A DNA stretch of 64,000 nt from NCBI RefSeq assembly GCF_047303175.1, contig NZ_CP138945.1; one strand, 5' to 3'. The notes beneath the pieces were generated by a model, which was not told the origin of the DNA, made no database searches, and saw nothing but the letters and a program-made list of their open reading frames with translations. The position numbers were made by a program, and so were the translations under genes. The stretch is from Prochlorococcus_E sp000760215. Its GTDB lineage: Bacteria; Cyanobacteriota; Cyanobacteriia; PCC-6307; Cyanobiaceae. Numbering within the stretch: position 1 is the stretch's first letter; the number at the start of each line of letters is the position of its first letter. Of the stretch, positions 42,620 to 51,761 are shown piece by piece.

Positions 42620-43854
42620 GGTTGCTTATAAATAGTTTGTAGTAGGTGACCAATTAAATAAAGCGAGCCTGTTACAACAGGAGAAGGCGAAGGCCATCTA
42701 TTTCTTGATCTAAAGATTTCTAAAACTTCTTCTACTCCTTCTGATTCTCGAAGTTGATAGAAAAAATCAGAGCCTACATTTACAAAATCATCTTTCTTCC
42801 AACTTTCATGATTCGGAACGGGGACAACCCATGCAATATCATTTTCCTTTAACAAATATCGCAGCATTGTTTCTGCATCCTTTTGCTTTTGTATCCCAAT
42901 AATCCAATTAATACAGGCATCTTTTTGAGACCAATTGGAACGCTCTTTAGCTAATTGTTTAATCGCATGAGAATTATGAGCACCATCTAAAATTAAAGGG
43001 AGATTTTTCCATGTTGTCTTTTGCAGTCTCCCTGGCCAATTTGCTGATGCAAAACCTTCTTTTATCTGATGAATATTTATCTCCAAACCAATTTTTGGCA
43101 ATTCTTCTAACAGTGCCTTTGCAATAGATGCATTTTGCCGTTGTATGTCTCCATCAATTCCTAGATTCCATTTTTCGCACAAAGGTTCAACCCAAACAAT
43201 CTTTGCATTATTTGTCTCTACAACTTCTTCAAGAATCTTTGTCACTTCTGTACTTTGCTTAGAACTAATTACTGTGCAACCTGGAGATATTACTGCAGCT
43301 TTTTCTTTTGTAATTTCTTTTATATTTTTCCCAAGGTGTTCGCAATGGTCTAACCCTATCCCGGCCATGGCAATTAAAGGTCGATAAGAATGAACTGTCG
43401 TTGCATCCAACCTTCCACCTAGACCTGCTTCTAAAATCATTATTTTCACCTGATTCGTCGAAAAATATTTAAAAGCTGAAGCTATTACAAGTTCAAATGG
43501 GGTTAATTGATCTAATTGAGAAAGAGACTTAATAGTTTTAATAGATTCGCAAAACTTTTCTTCAGAAATCATTGTCCCATCTATTCTAATTCTTTCACAC
43601 CAATTAATTAAATGTGGAGATGTTGTACAACCGGTCTTGATACCTGCTTTTACAAGAGCGCTTTCAAGAAAACATGCAATTGATCCTTTCCCATTAGTAC
43701 CTACAATTTGAATCGCAGGAATTCCTTCACAAGGATTCCCCATTCTATGAATTACTTTTTGGATTCTACCAAGACCAAGTTTCATTCCTTCGGATTTAAA
43801 TGAAGGAATTAAATCTTTAAAGCCTTCATTATTCTGGGAGTTACTAAGTCTCAA
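42616..43854 (-). CDS. folC: Folylpolyglutamate/dihydrofolate synthase
   Basis: FolC adds glutamate to folates or makes dihydrofolate. The 412-residue Mur-ligase-like protein begins FKDLIPSFKSEGMKLGLGRI and contains the P-loop IVGTNGKGSIACFLESAL near residue 50. The MILEAGLGGRLDATTV segment and the LILDGAHNSHAIKQL stretch are also present. The start is a TTG at 43854, overlapping the argD stop by eleven bases; a later in-frame ATG would lose the conserved N-terminal part. Both mono- and bifunctional activities are possible. Confidence 0.93.
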   Translation of the reverse strand: MRLSNSQNNEGFKDLIPSFKSEGMKLGLGRIQKVIHRMGNPCEGIPAIQIVGTNGKGSIACFLESALVKAGIKTGCTTSPHLINWCERIRIDGTMISEEKFCESIKTIKSLSQLDQLTPFELVIASAFKYFSTNQVKIMILEAGLGGRLDATTVHSYRPLIAMAGIGLDHCEHLGKNIKEITKEKAAVISPGCTVISSKQSTEVTKILEEVVETNNAKIVWVEPLCEKWNLGIDGDIQRQNASIAKALLEELPKIGLEINIHQIKEGFASANWPGRLQKTTWKNLPLILDGAHNSHAIKQLAKERSNWSQKDACINWIIGIQKQKDAETMLRYLLKENDIAWVVPVPNHESWKKDDFVNVGSDFFYQLRESEGVEEVLEIFRSRNRWPSPSPVVTGSLYLIGHLLQTIYKQP

Positions 43855-45031
43855 TTAATTTCTCTATGCTCTTATTCAGTTGCTTTAAGAGATAATTAAC
43901 TTGCTTCTTAGTAATAATCAAAGGCGGGACAATCCTAACTACTTTTGGTCCTGCTCCAATAAGAATCAATCCTTCCTCAATGGACTTTTTCACAATGCTT
44001 TTAGAAGTTAAGCAACTCTCTTCTTTGATTTCCAAACCTTGCATTAGTCCAAGACCTCTAGCCTCAACAAAGTGATCTGGATAATTACTAATAATTCTTA
44101 AAAGGCCTTCTCTGATTTCTTGCCCTCTAGATTTAATTTTCCCTAAAAGTTTTCTATTTTCTATTTCTCTCCCCACAGTTAAAGCCGCCTTACAGGCAAA
44201 AGGATTGCCTCCAAAAGTACTTGCATGATCTCCTGGCTCAAATATATTCGCAGTCTGTTTTGCAACCAAAGCTCCAATTGCATGACCTCCACCTAATCCT
44301 TTTGCAAGTGTAAAGATATCTGGCTCTACCCCTAAATGCTCATACCCCCACAATTCCCCAGTCCTTCCCATTCCTGATTGAACCTCATCAAAAATCAACA
44401 AAATATTATTTTCAGAACAAAAGTCTCTTAAGTATTTAAAGAAAGTTTTATTCCCAGCATGTATACCACCTTCCCCTTGAATCGGTTCTATTAAAACAGC
44501 ACAAATTCTAGGAATATCCTTTTCTAACTTATTTTTTAATTGTTCTAATGAGTTTGAATTATTAAATAAAAAGAATTCAAACCCTTCAACTAAAGGTTCA
44601 AAGTTTTTCTGGTATTTTGTTTGACCAGTAGCACTTAATGCTGCAAGGGTTCTCCCATGAAAACTAGATTTAGCAGATAGAATAATTGGACATTCAATCC
44701 CTCTTTTTACATGCCCATATTTGCGGGCCAACTTTATTGCTGCTTCATTTGCTTCTGCACCACTATTACAAAAAAATACGCTATCTCCACAACTGTTATT
44801 AACTAGCCATTGAGCTAGTTCTTCCTGCTCACATATATGAAAAATATTTGAAATATGCTGAATTTTAGTAAGTTGCTTGTTTAAAACTGCGCGTAATTTC
44901 TTATCACTATGGCCAAGGCTGCACGAAGCAATTCCAGCAACAGCATCTAAGTATCTATTGCCTTTTTCATCCCAGACCCAACAGCCCTTTCCTCTAACCA
45001 ATCTTAGAGGAAGGCGCTGATAAGTATTCAT
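43844..45031 (-). CDS. argD: Acetylornithine aminotransferase
   Basis: ArgD is the PLP enzyme of arginine synthesis. The 395-residue protein begins MNTYQRLPLRLVRGKGCWVWD and has NSGAEANEAAIKLAR and the Asp segment LLIFDEVQSGMGRTG. The PLP lysine lies in FTLAKGLGGGHAIG, and DHASTFGGNPFACKA follows. I chose the ATG at 45031: the frame continues upstream to 45115, but those 28 residues are translated from the tRNA-Leu gene. Its 3' end overlaps the TTG start of folC. Confidence 0.95.
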   Translation of the reverse strand: MNTYQRLPLRLVRGKGCWVWDEKGNRYLDAVAGIASCSLGHSDKKLRAVLNKQLTKIQHISNIFHICEQEELAQWLVNNSCGDSVFFCNSGAEANEAAIKLARKYGHVKRGIECPIILSAKSSFHGRTLAALSATGQTKYQKNFEPLVEGFEFFLFNNSNSLEQLKNKLEKDIPRICAVLIEPIQGEGGIHAGNKTFFKYLRDFCSENNILLIFDEVQSGMGRTGELWGYEHLGVEPDIFTLAKGLGGGHAIGALVAKQTANIFEPGDHASTFGGNPFACKAALTVGREIENRKLLGKIKSRGQEIREGLLRIISNYPDHFVEARGLGLMQGLEIKEESCLTSKSIVKKSIEEGLILIGAGPKVVRIVPPLIITKKQVNYLLKQLNKSIEKLIET

Positions 45032-45039
45032 TAAACAAG

Positions 45040-45121
45040 TGGGAGCGGTCGGACTTGAACCGACAAACCCGAAGGTGCCGCATTTTGAGTGCGGTGCGTC
45101 TACCAATTCCACCACGCTCCC
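45040..45121 (-). tRNA. tRNA-Leu (anticodon CAA)
   Basis: An 82-base class II tRNA on the minus strand has acceptor GGGAGCG/CGCTCCC, anticodon stem CCGCA/TGCGG and a loop giving anticodon CAA. It has a variable arm (CACCTTCGGGTTTG region) and a T loop TTCAAGT. No CCA is encoded; the discriminator is A. It lies eight bases upstream of the argD start. Confidence 0.95.
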
Positions 45122-45156
45122 TTAATTGTGTTTAATGTCAGTTATCAGTATAAATT

Positions 45157-46548
45157 TTATGCCACTTCGGTACCAGAATAATAATTCTGTTTGTCATCGC
45201 TTTTTTTTGTATTCCCTTTAAATGATTCTTGTCCATCAAAAACAGTGATTCTTGAGACAATTGCTCCTATAGAACGAAGCTTCTCTTCAAATTTTTCATA
45301 CCCCCTATCAAGATAGTCTAAACCTTGGATAGAGCTAGTGCCCTTTGCAACAAGACTAGCTAATACCATTGCAGCACAAGACCTTAAGTCTCCTCCTCGC
45401 ACAGAGTTGGAAGTTAATTCTTTAGGTCCTTTAACAAAAGCAGTGTTATCTTGCTGCATTATTTGAGCACCCATCTTTTGAAATTCTTCAACATGCTGCA
45501 TTCGACTTTCAAACACTGTTTCTTGAATTCGTGATGTCCCATTAGCCGTAGTCATAAGCGCCATAAAAGGAGCCTGAAGATCAGTAGGAAATCCTGGGAA
45601 TGGCATCGTTACAATATCTACCGCTTTAATGTTTTTACCAGGAATGATTTTTAGGGTTTGGCCTGATTGTTCAATTAAACAGCCACATTCTTGTAATTTT
45701 AAAATAACTGATGCAAGATGCTCGGGTATAACAGGGGAAATTGTTAATGAACATCTGCTAATTGCTGCAGCAATCATGAATGTACCTATCTCAATACGAT
45801 CTGGTATAACGCTATGACTACAACCTCTTAAAGTTTCAACTCCTTCAATAATTACAGTATCGGTTCCAGCTCCTTCTATCTTTGCACCCATCTTATTCAA
45901 CATTTTTGCTAAATCTTGAATTTCTGGCTCTTGCGCGGCATTCTCAAGAATAGTTATCCCTTTGGCAAGTGTTGCTGCCATTAAGATAGTTTCAGTAGCG
46001 CCAACGCTTTTGCAGTTGAATTTTATTTTTGCTCCAATTAATCTTTTTTGAGGATTAATAGTAGTTGCTAAAACATGATTATTTTCAATTTTCACATCAG
46101 CACCTAAAGCTCTTAATCCTTCAATATGTTCATCTATAGGTCTTGAGCCTATTCTGCAACCCCCAGGCAATGGCATTTTTACTTCACCAAGCTTTGCAAG
46201 AAGAGGGCCAATGCAAAAAAAGCTGGCTCGCAGTCCATTAACTAATTCATAGGGCAGATTATTTTTCAAATTTTTTACGCCACTTGAACTTATTTCCATA
46301 TAAGAATCCTTCCTTACCAGCCTTACCCCCATTGAGTAAAGAAGGTCAGACATGACTTGTATATCAGTAAGTCTAGGCACATTGCTTAGAGTCAGGACCT
46401 CTTCAGTAAGAAGAGATGCTGCCATTAAAACTAAAGACGAATTTTTTGCACCACTAGCTTCTATATGCCCTGATAACGCTTGACCTCCTTTAACCTTAAA
46501 ATGTGTTAAAAGACTATCTTCTGATTTCAATCTTGCGACGTTATGCAT
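45157..46548 (-). CDS. murA: UDP-N-acetylglucosamine 1-carboxyvinyltransferase
   Basis: MurA catalyses the first committed step of peptidoglycan synthesis. The 463-residue protein has FKVKGGQALSGHIEASGAKN at the start, the nucleotide-sugar region LRASFFCIGPLL and the active-site cysteine in LPGGCRIGSRPIDEHI. The MPFPGFPTDLQAPFMAL loop and ESRMQHVEEFQKMGA are also present. The length is a little above the usual 420 because of a polar C-terminal extension (KSDDKQNYYSGTEVA). The start is ATG 46548. Confidence 0.96.
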   Translation of the reverse strand: MHNVARLKSEDSLLTHFKVKGGQALSGHIEASGAKNSSLVLMAASLLTEEVLTLSNVPRLTDIQVMSDLLYSMGVRLVRKDSYMEISSSGVKNLKNNLPYELVNGLRASFFCIGPLLAKLGEVKMPLPGGCRIGSRPIDEHIEGLRALGADVKIENNHVLATTINPQKRLIGAKIKFNCKSVGATETILMAATLAKGITILENAAQEPEIQDLAKMLNKMGAKIEGAGTDTVIIEGVETLRGCSHSVIPDRIEIGTFMIAAAISRCSLTISPVIPEHLASVILKLQECGCLIEQSGQTLKIIPGKNIKAVDIVTMPFPGFPTDLQAPFMALMTTANGTSRIQETVFESRMQHVEEFQKMGAQIMQQDNTAFVKGPKELTSNSVRGGDLRSCAAMVLASLVAKGTSSIQGLDYLDRGYEKFEEKLRSIGAIVSRITVFDGQESFKGNTKKSDDKQNYYSGTEVA

Positions 46549-46664
46549 ACATTAAATGAAATCATCTATTCCTCTCAATGACAAGGTAATTAGAACACTT
46601 CTGAATAAATGAAATAGTCCCTCAATTTTTAATTTCTTATGTTCTACTGAAAAATGCTTTTTTT

Positions 46665-46747
46665 GCGGATGTGGCGGAATTGGTAGACGCGCATGTTTCA
46701 GGTACATGTGGCTTAGTGCTTTGGGAGTTCAAATCTCCCCATCCGCA
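46665..46747 (+). tRNA. tRNA-Leu (anticodon CAG)
   Basis: An 83-base class II tRNA has acceptor GCGGATG pairing with CATCCGC, D arm GGAATTGGTAGACGC, and anticodon stem CATGT/ACATG with loop TTCAGGT (anticodon CAG). It also has a variable arm and T loop TTCAAAT; the discriminator is A. It lies between divergent murA and the rRNA methyltransferase gene. Confidence 0.95.
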
Positions 46748-46834
46748 TTTAATTTTCAAGTGTTTTCTCTAAAATCAATAGAGAATTTATGGTTTAGATG
46801 CTAGAACAACCTTAAGAAGACAATCAAGATTTCC

Positions 46835-47716
46835 TTGATCAATGAAGAAAATCTTGAAGAGTTGGGAGAAGTGAAAATCAATCAAACAAACTTTCCATTG
46901 ATCTCTAGTCGACGAAACCCTTTGGTAAAGCGCTTAAGATCTCTTTCAAGCGCTAAAGGACGCTCTAAAGCTTCAATGTTGTTACTTGAAGGCACTAATC
47001 TCTTATGTGAAGCCCTGAAAGCTGATTTAATTCCATCTGAAATCATTACCACACCAGAATGGATTGAAAAGAATAAAGAAATATTCAACAAAATTCCAAA
47101 TGAAATTGAATTGCATTTGGTTACTCAATTAGTTCTAAGAGAATCCCTTTCAACAGTTTCACCTGATGGCATTGCATCTCTTTTGCCTTTATATTCACTA
47201 CCTAAATTAAAGAAAGAAGCTGAATTTATTTTAGCTCTGGATCGAATACAAGATCCAGGGAACTTAGGTACATTATTTCGTACTGCACTAGCAGCTGAAA
47301 TTGAAATTATTTGGATTGCCATGGGTGCTGATCCTTTAAGTCAAAAGGTTCTAAGATCTTCTGCAGGAGCTCTAATCCATCTACCTTTTAAGCGCCTGGG
47401 GGTATCTGAAGAAAATGCTCTGGAACAACTTTCTTCTAAATTAAAAGGCGCTATAACAAAAGGGTTCCAAGTGGTAGGCGCTTATAAGCCTAGTTCTTGT
47501 ATCAATAAAAGAATCTTGCCTTATTGGGAGATAGATTGGGACAGGCCAACTGTATTAGTTTTAGGGAACGAAGGAGCAGGGCTTCATCCAAGGATCCAAG
47601 ATTGCTGCACTCATGCAGTAACTTTGCCTCATAATGAAATTGTTGAGTCTCTCAATGTTGCATCTGCCGCCGTTCCTCTACTGCTAGAAAGGTTGCGCAC
47701 CAAAATGACCTCTTAG
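46835..47716 (+). CDS. SpoU/TrmH-family RNA 2'-O-methyltransferase
   Basis: This 293-residue protein is a SPOUT methyltransferase. It has an N-terminal substrate-binding domain (ISSRRNPLVKRLRSL, then MLLLEGTNLLCEAL) and the SPOUT knot motifs FILALDRIQDPGNLGTLFRTA, LVLGNEGAGLHPRIQ and PHNEIVESLNVASAAVPLLLE. The target is probably rRNA or tRNA ribose; it resembles RlmB/TsnR-type enzymes but I cannot assign the site. The start TTG 46835 has no ATG alternative nearby in frame; a GTG at 46871 is the next option. lpdA follows 15 bases later. Confidence 0.88.
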   Translation: MINEENLEELGEVKINQTNFPLISSRRNPLVKRLRSLSSAKGRSKASMLLLEGTNLLCEALKADLIPSEIITTPEWIEKNKEIFNKIPNEIELHLVTQLVLRESLSTVSPDGIASLLPLYSLPKLKKEAEFILALDRIQDPGNLGTLFRTALAAEIEIIWIAMGADPLSQKVLRSSAGALIHLPFKRLGVSEENALEQLSSKLKGAITKGFQVVGAYKPSSCINKRILPYWEIDWDRPTVLVLGNEGAGLHPRIQDCCTHAVTLPHNEIVESLNVASAAVPLLLERLRTKMTS

Positions 47717-47731
47717 TATCAAATTAGAAAG

Positions 47732-49177
47732 GTGAGCAAAACAAATTTCGATTTTGATTTGATTGTCCTTGGAGCAGGCTATGGGGGGTTTGACGCCGCA
47801 AAGCATGCTGCCGCGCATGGGTTGAAAGTGGGGATTATTGAATCCAGAGAGATGGGAGGGACTTGCGTAAACAGAGGATGTGTCCCTTCCAAGGCATTAT
47901 TGGCTGCTAGTGGAAAAGTTCGTGATCTCGCAGACAAAGATCATTTATCAAAGCTTGGTATTCATGCAGCGCCTATTCGTTTTGAACGGCAAAAGATAGC
48001 AGATCATGCAAATAATTTGGTTTCTAATGTTAGAGACAATTTAACCAAAGCACTTGAGAGGTCTGGTGTTAGTATTTTGCGAGGCCAAGGGCGATTAGAA
48101 GGCCATCAGAGAGTTGGCTTAAGAGAGAATAACGGGGTTGATCGTATTTTATCCGCCAAAAATGTGATAATAGCTACTGGTTCGGATCCATTTGTACCAC
48201 CTGGGATTGAGATTGATAGTCGAACAGTCTTTACAAGTGATGAAGCTGTAAGTCTTGAGTGGCTTCCACGATGGATAGCAATCATTGGCAGTGGTTACAT
48301 AGGACTAGAATTTGCGGATATTTACACTGCTTTGGGGTGTGAAGTCACGATGATTGAGGCATTAGAGAGAGTAATGCCTACATTTGATCCCGACATTGCA
48401 AAGATGGCTTCTCGCAAGCTAATCGAAGGAAGAGATATTGATGCTAAAGCAAATGTTCTTGCCAGCAAAGTTTCCCCTGGATGTCCGGTGAAAATTGAAC
48501 TTTCTGACATTAATACGCGAGAAATGGTTGAAGAATTAGAAGTTGATGCTGTTCTTGTTGCAACGGGAAGAGTTCCCAGCAGTAAAAATTTAAATTTGAA
48601 GTCTGTATCTGTTGAAACAAATAGAGGCTTTATTCCAATTGATGAATCAATGAGGGTTCTAGTAAAAGGGCAGCCTTTGCCGAATCTTTGGGCTGTTGGA
48701 GATGTAACTGGGAAGTTAATGCTAGCCCATACTGCTGCTGCACAAGGGACTATTGCTGTTGAAAATATTCTTGGAAATCATCGAGAGATTGACTATAAAA
48801 GTATTCCAGCTGCAACTTTCACCCATCCAGAAATAAGCTCAGTAGGCTTTTCCGAGACTGAAGCAAAGGAAGAATCTAGTAAGGAAGGATTTGAATTGGG
48901 AATTGTCCGTAGTTATTTCAAAGCGAATTCAAAAGCCTTGGCTGAATTAGAGAGTGATGGATTAATGAAACTACTTTTCAGAAAAGACACTGGTGAAGTC
49001 CTTGGGGCCCATATATATGGGTTACATGCAGCTGATTTGATACAAGAGGTAGCTAATGCACTGTCTAGAAAGCAAAATGTAGTTGACTTATCCTTAGAAG
49101 TCCATACTCACCCCACCCTGAGTGAAGTAGTTGAAGTTGCTTACAAACAAGCTGCTCAGCAATTAACAAGCTCTTAA
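47732..49177 (+). CDS. lpdA: Dihydrolipoamide dehydrogenase (E3)
   Basis: Lpd reoxidises dihydrolipoyl groups of 2-oxoacid dehydrogenases and the glycine system. The 481-residue flavoprotein has the FAD motif LIVLGAGYGGFDAAKHAA, the redox disulfide GGTCVNRGCVPSKALL, and a second dinucleotide motif AIIGSGYIGLEFADIY. The LWAVGDVTGKLMLAHTA segment and the HTHPTLSEVVEVA active-site end are also present. The start is GTG 47732, 15 bases after the methyltransferase gene; trpC follows by 23 bases. The E1 alpha gene pdhA is at 57.9 kb. Confidence 0.95.
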   Translation: MSKTNFDFDLIVLGAGYGGFDAAKHAAAHGLKVGIIESREMGGTCVNRGCVPSKALLAASGKVRDLADKDHLSKLGIHAAPIRFERQKIADHANNLVSNVRDNLTKALERSGVSILRGQGRLEGHQRVGLRENNGVDRILSAKNVIIATGSDPFVPPGIEIDSRTVFTSDEAVSLEWLPRWIAIIGSGYIGLEFADIYTALGCEVTMIEALERVMPTFDPDIAKMASRKLIEGRDIDAKANVLASKVSPGCPVKIELSDINTREMVEELEVDAVLVATGRVPSSKNLNLKSVSVETNRGFIPIDESMRVLVKGQPLPNLWAVGDVTGKLMLAHTAAAQGTIAVENILGNHREIDYKSIPAATFTHPEISSVGFSETEAKEESSKEGFELGIVRSYFKANSKALAELESDGLMKLLFRKDTGEVLGAHIYGLHAADLIQEVANALSRKQNVVDLSLEVHTHPTLSEVVEVAYKQAAQQLTSS

Positions 49178-49200
49178 ATTTAATTTTTCAAATCTTTCAG

Positions 49201-50082
49201 ATGGAGATTCGCCGTCGTCCACCAAACCCAAAAGTTCAAGTAGAAAATCTTGAATATGCAATTCCGCATAAAGACTCAGAACCGAAAAATATACTTGAAA
49301 AAATTGTTTGGGAAAAAGATAGGGAAGTAAGTATTGCTAGGGAAAGAGTACCGTTATCAGAGTTAATAAGAAAAACCGAAAACTTACCTCATCCCAAAGA
49401 TTTTCTCAAGCACTTAAAAAATTCTGTTAAATCACCTGCTGTAATAGCTGAGATTAAAAAAGCAAGTCCAAGTAGAGGCATCCTTAGAAAAAACTTCTAC
49501 CCAAGTGAAATAGCAATTGCCTATCAAAAAGGAGGGGCAACATGTCTATCAGTACTAACAGACAAAACTTTTTTTCAAGGAGGGTTCGATGTACTGAAAG
49601 AGGTTCGTAAAAATACAGATCTCCCCTTACTATGCAAGGACTTCATCATCCACCCTTATCAAATCTATCAAGCAAGAATGGCCGGGGCAGATGCAGTGTT
49701 ATTGATTGCGGCTATACTTTCTGATCAAGATCTGAGTTATTTAAAAAAAATTGCATATAACCTTGGCCTGTCAATATTAGTCGAGGTTCATGATGAAAAA
49801 GAATTGCAGAGGATTATGCGACTTGGTGACTTTCCTTTGATAGGTATCAATAATAGAAATTTAAAAACATTTGAGACTGACATATCTATTACTGAAGAAT
49901 TATCTAAAAAATATTCTTCTATTTTCAAAGAACAGAATATCCTATTAGTAAGTGAATCAGGTTTATTTACACGGGAAGATTTAGAAAAAGTTTCTTCCTT
50001 TGGTGCTAAAGCTGTTTTAATTGGGGAGTCTCTGATAAAACAAAATGATCTCACTGCTGCTTTGAAAAACTTGATTGGATAG
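49201..50082 (+). CDS. trpC: Indole-3-glycerol phosphate synthase
   Basis: TrpC closes the indole ring in tryptophan synthesis. The 293-residue barrel has a cyanobacterial N-terminal extension (MEIRRRPPNPKVQVENLEY). Then come VIAEIKKASPSRGILRKNF with its catalytic lysine, LSVLTDKTFFQGG, LLCKDFIIHPYQIYQARMAGAD, the GINNRNLKTFETD strand and a C-terminal phosphate-binding AVLIGESLIK. The length is normal for cyanobacteria. It probably shares a transcript with lpdA. Confidence 0.96.
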   Translation: MEIRRRPPNPKVQVENLEYAIPHKDSEPKNILEKIVWEKDREVSIARERVPLSELIRKTENLPHPKDFLKHLKNSVKSPAVIAEIKKASPSRGILRKNFYPSEIAIAYQKGGATCLSVLTDKTFFQGGFDVLKEVRKNTDLPLLCKDFIIHPYQIYQARMAGADAVLLIAAILSDQDLSYLKKIAYNLGLSILVEVHDEKELQRIMRLGDFPLIGINNRNLKTFETDISITEELSKKYSSIFKEQNILLVSESGLFTREDLEKVSSFGAKAVLIGESLIKQNDLTAALKNLIG

Positions 50083-50170
50083 TAATTTGAAAACCTTCTC
50101 TTTAAATAGTGTTTTTTCCAGAAAGAAATAACACAAATAGTTTGTTCATGAGGCAGACTTATCAAAGTTA

Positions 50171-50848
50171 ATGAATGAAATGCTTTTTAGCATCCTTACT
50201 GGTTTTATTGCTGGAGCTGTTCACGTAGTTGGAGGTCCTGACCATTTAATCGCAATGGCACCAGCTGCCTTAAAACAACCAAGATTGGCAATTAAGAATG
50301 GTTTTGCCTGGGGAGTGGGTCACTCGGCAGGCGTCCTAATCTTATCTTGCATAGGAATATTAGTTAAAGATCTAGTTCAGATAGAAAGGATGTCTGGTTT
50401 GGCTGAATTAAGTGTAGGGGTTTTTCTTTTAATAGTTGGCGTTTTTACTATCAAAGCTTCTTTAGGTCTAAATATACATACACATAATCACAATCATGGG
50501 GATGGTCAAAAGCACCAGCACCTTCATATCCATCTAAGAGGAAGGGAAAAACATAATAAGCACTCACATACTTCAACAAGTTTAGGCTTGCTCCATGGCA
50601 TGGCAGGAGCAAGTCATTTATTAGCAGCAATACCTGCTTTGGCATTACCTTCATTCGGAGCTTTCTTGTATTTAGTGTCTTATCTTTTAGGCTCTGTTTT
50701 AGCAATGGGAGCAGTGGTTTCTATAATGTCTCTAGCAACATTAAAAGCAGGAAAAAAAGCCATACCTTTTCTTTTTGGATTGACAGGAACACTTTCAGTT
50801 TGTACAGGTTTTTTCTGGATTCATAAAACATCTATTTATATTTTTTGA
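50171..50848 (+). CDS. UreH-like membrane protein, putative nickel permease of Ni-SOD
   Basis: This 225-residue integral membrane protein has about six spans and resembles the UreH/HupE-like metal permeases. A first-span motif HVVGGPDHL at residues 18-26 is of the H..DH kind seen in nickel/cobalt transporters. A very histidine-rich cytoplasmic or periplasmic loop spans about residues 101-135 (HTHNHNHGDG, HQHLHIHL, KHNKHSH), and LLHGMAGASHLL follows in the next span. It lies end to end with sodX and sodN, so it is a good candidate for the nickel importer serving Ni-SOD (reported as sodT in other marine cyanobacteria). The transport activity is inferred. Confidence 0.75.
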   Translation: MNEMLFSILTGFIAGAVHVVGGPDHLIAMAPAALKQPRLAIKNGFAWGVGHSAGVLILSCIGILVKDLVQIERMSGLAELSVGVFLLIVGVFTIKASLGLNIHTHNHNHGDGQKHQHLHIHLRGREKHNKHSHTSTSLGLLHGMAGASHLLAAIPALALPSFGAFLYLVSYLLGSVLAMGAVVSIMSLATLKAGKKAIPFLFGLTGTLSVCTGFFWIHKTSIYIF

Positions 50849-50849
50849 G

Positions 50850-51161
50850 CTAAACACGTCTGGGAATTATTTTTTCAACAATCCCTTGTATTTGTTCTTT
50901 CCTAATTTGTCCAAATTGTCTGCTATCTGTACTACTTGATTTATTATCACCAAGGATTTCTAATTTTCCAGAATCGATTTTATAAATTCGTTTTACAATT
51001 AGCACTCCCGTTTTCAAAGGGTGTTCTAAAACCACTAGCAAACCTTCAAGAAGGATATCTTCTGAATATTTGAATGGCTTGTAAATTATCAGATCACCTT
51101 CTTTTAAGGTGGGAGTCATAGAGTCTCCAACTACACGACAATATCGTCGAGAGCCAATCAA
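50850..51161 (-). CDS. sodX: Ni-SOD maturation peptidase (S26 family, SodX)
   Basis: This short (103-residue) signal-peptidase-like protein is found next to sodN and is thought to remove its leader peptide. It has the serine motif VVGDSMTPTLKEGD with the catalytic Ser, the lysine segment VLIVKRIYKID and a downstream LGDNKSSSTDSRQFG box, as in S26 peptidases. The start is a TTG at 51161; no ATG or GTG is available in frame after the upstream stop, so ATT or ATC starts are also possible. It is 41 bases from sodN on the same strand. Confidence 0.88.
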   Translation of the reverse strand: MIGSRRYCRVVGDSMTPTLKEGDLIIYKPFKYSEDILLEGLLVVLEHPLKTGVLIVKRIYKIDSGKLEILGDNKSSSTDSRQFGQIRKEQIQGIVEKIIPRRV

Positions 51162-51202
51162 TAAGCGAATTAAAGTTAAAAGGATGTTTTTTTAAACTTT
51201 CT

Positions 51203-51676
51203 CTAGCTTGCTGTAACCCAAGAATCTGAACGACCTTTGGATTTCCAGAAAATATTATGAATTACCTCGACGGCATTCATTAGTTCCTCAGCTTTCTGCT
51301 GGTCAACATTCACCTTACATGCACTACAAAGCTTTGCTGCTTTCCAAAAAGTATCATGAAGATCTGGGAAAGAAGCAAGGTGCTCAGGCTTGAAATAGTC
51401 TGTCCAAAGAATTAGAAGTTCCTTCTTAGTTTCTTGGGCTTGTTCTTCTTTTACAGCAACAAATCTAGAAAAAGTATTGTTATAAACAGCCCAAGCTGCT
51501 GCATCATTTCCTTCTGGAGGGACTAAAGCAATAAGTTTTTTAGTCATAGAAAGTACTGCTTCAGCCGCAATTCGGGCCGATGCAGGATCGTACACACCAC
51601 AAGGCCCATCGCAATGTGCATGTACTTTTTGGGCTGGAAGCCTGTTGAGAAATGATGAGATAGCCGATCGCAACAT
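51203..51676 (-). CDS. sodN: Nickel superoxide dismutase
   Basis: This 157-residue protein carries the nickel hook HCDGPCGVYDP, with His21, Cys22 and Cys26 of the precursor becoming residues 1, 2 and 6 after cleavage. Twenty residues precede the His (ending QKVHA), fitting removal by SodX. The rest is a four-helix bundle pattern typical of the family. It detoxifies superoxide without iron, an advantage in iron-poor ocean water. Downstream on the same strand is sodX, and beyond it is a convergent putative nickel permease. Confidence 0.97.
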   Translation of the reverse strand: MLRSAISSFLNRLPAQKVHAHCDGPCGVYDPASARIAAEAVLSMTKKLIALVPPEGNDAAAWAVYNNTFSRFVAVKEEQAQETKKELLILWTDYFKPEHLASFPDLHDTFWKAAKLCSACKVNVDQQKAEELMNAVEVIHNIFWKSKGRSDSWVTAS

Positions 51677-51761
51677 TTGGTATCAAATAAAAACTCTTCC
51701 AATACATTACTTCCCCAACACAAATAATGAGTAATTTATGATTTATTCAACAGAAGTATTT

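Noticed and set aside
45032..45115. N-terminal extension of argD (28 residues starting MVELVDAPHSK)
   Set aside because: The extension is a translation of the minus-strand tRNA-Leu gene; ArgD proteins begin at the MNTYQRLPL start at 45031.
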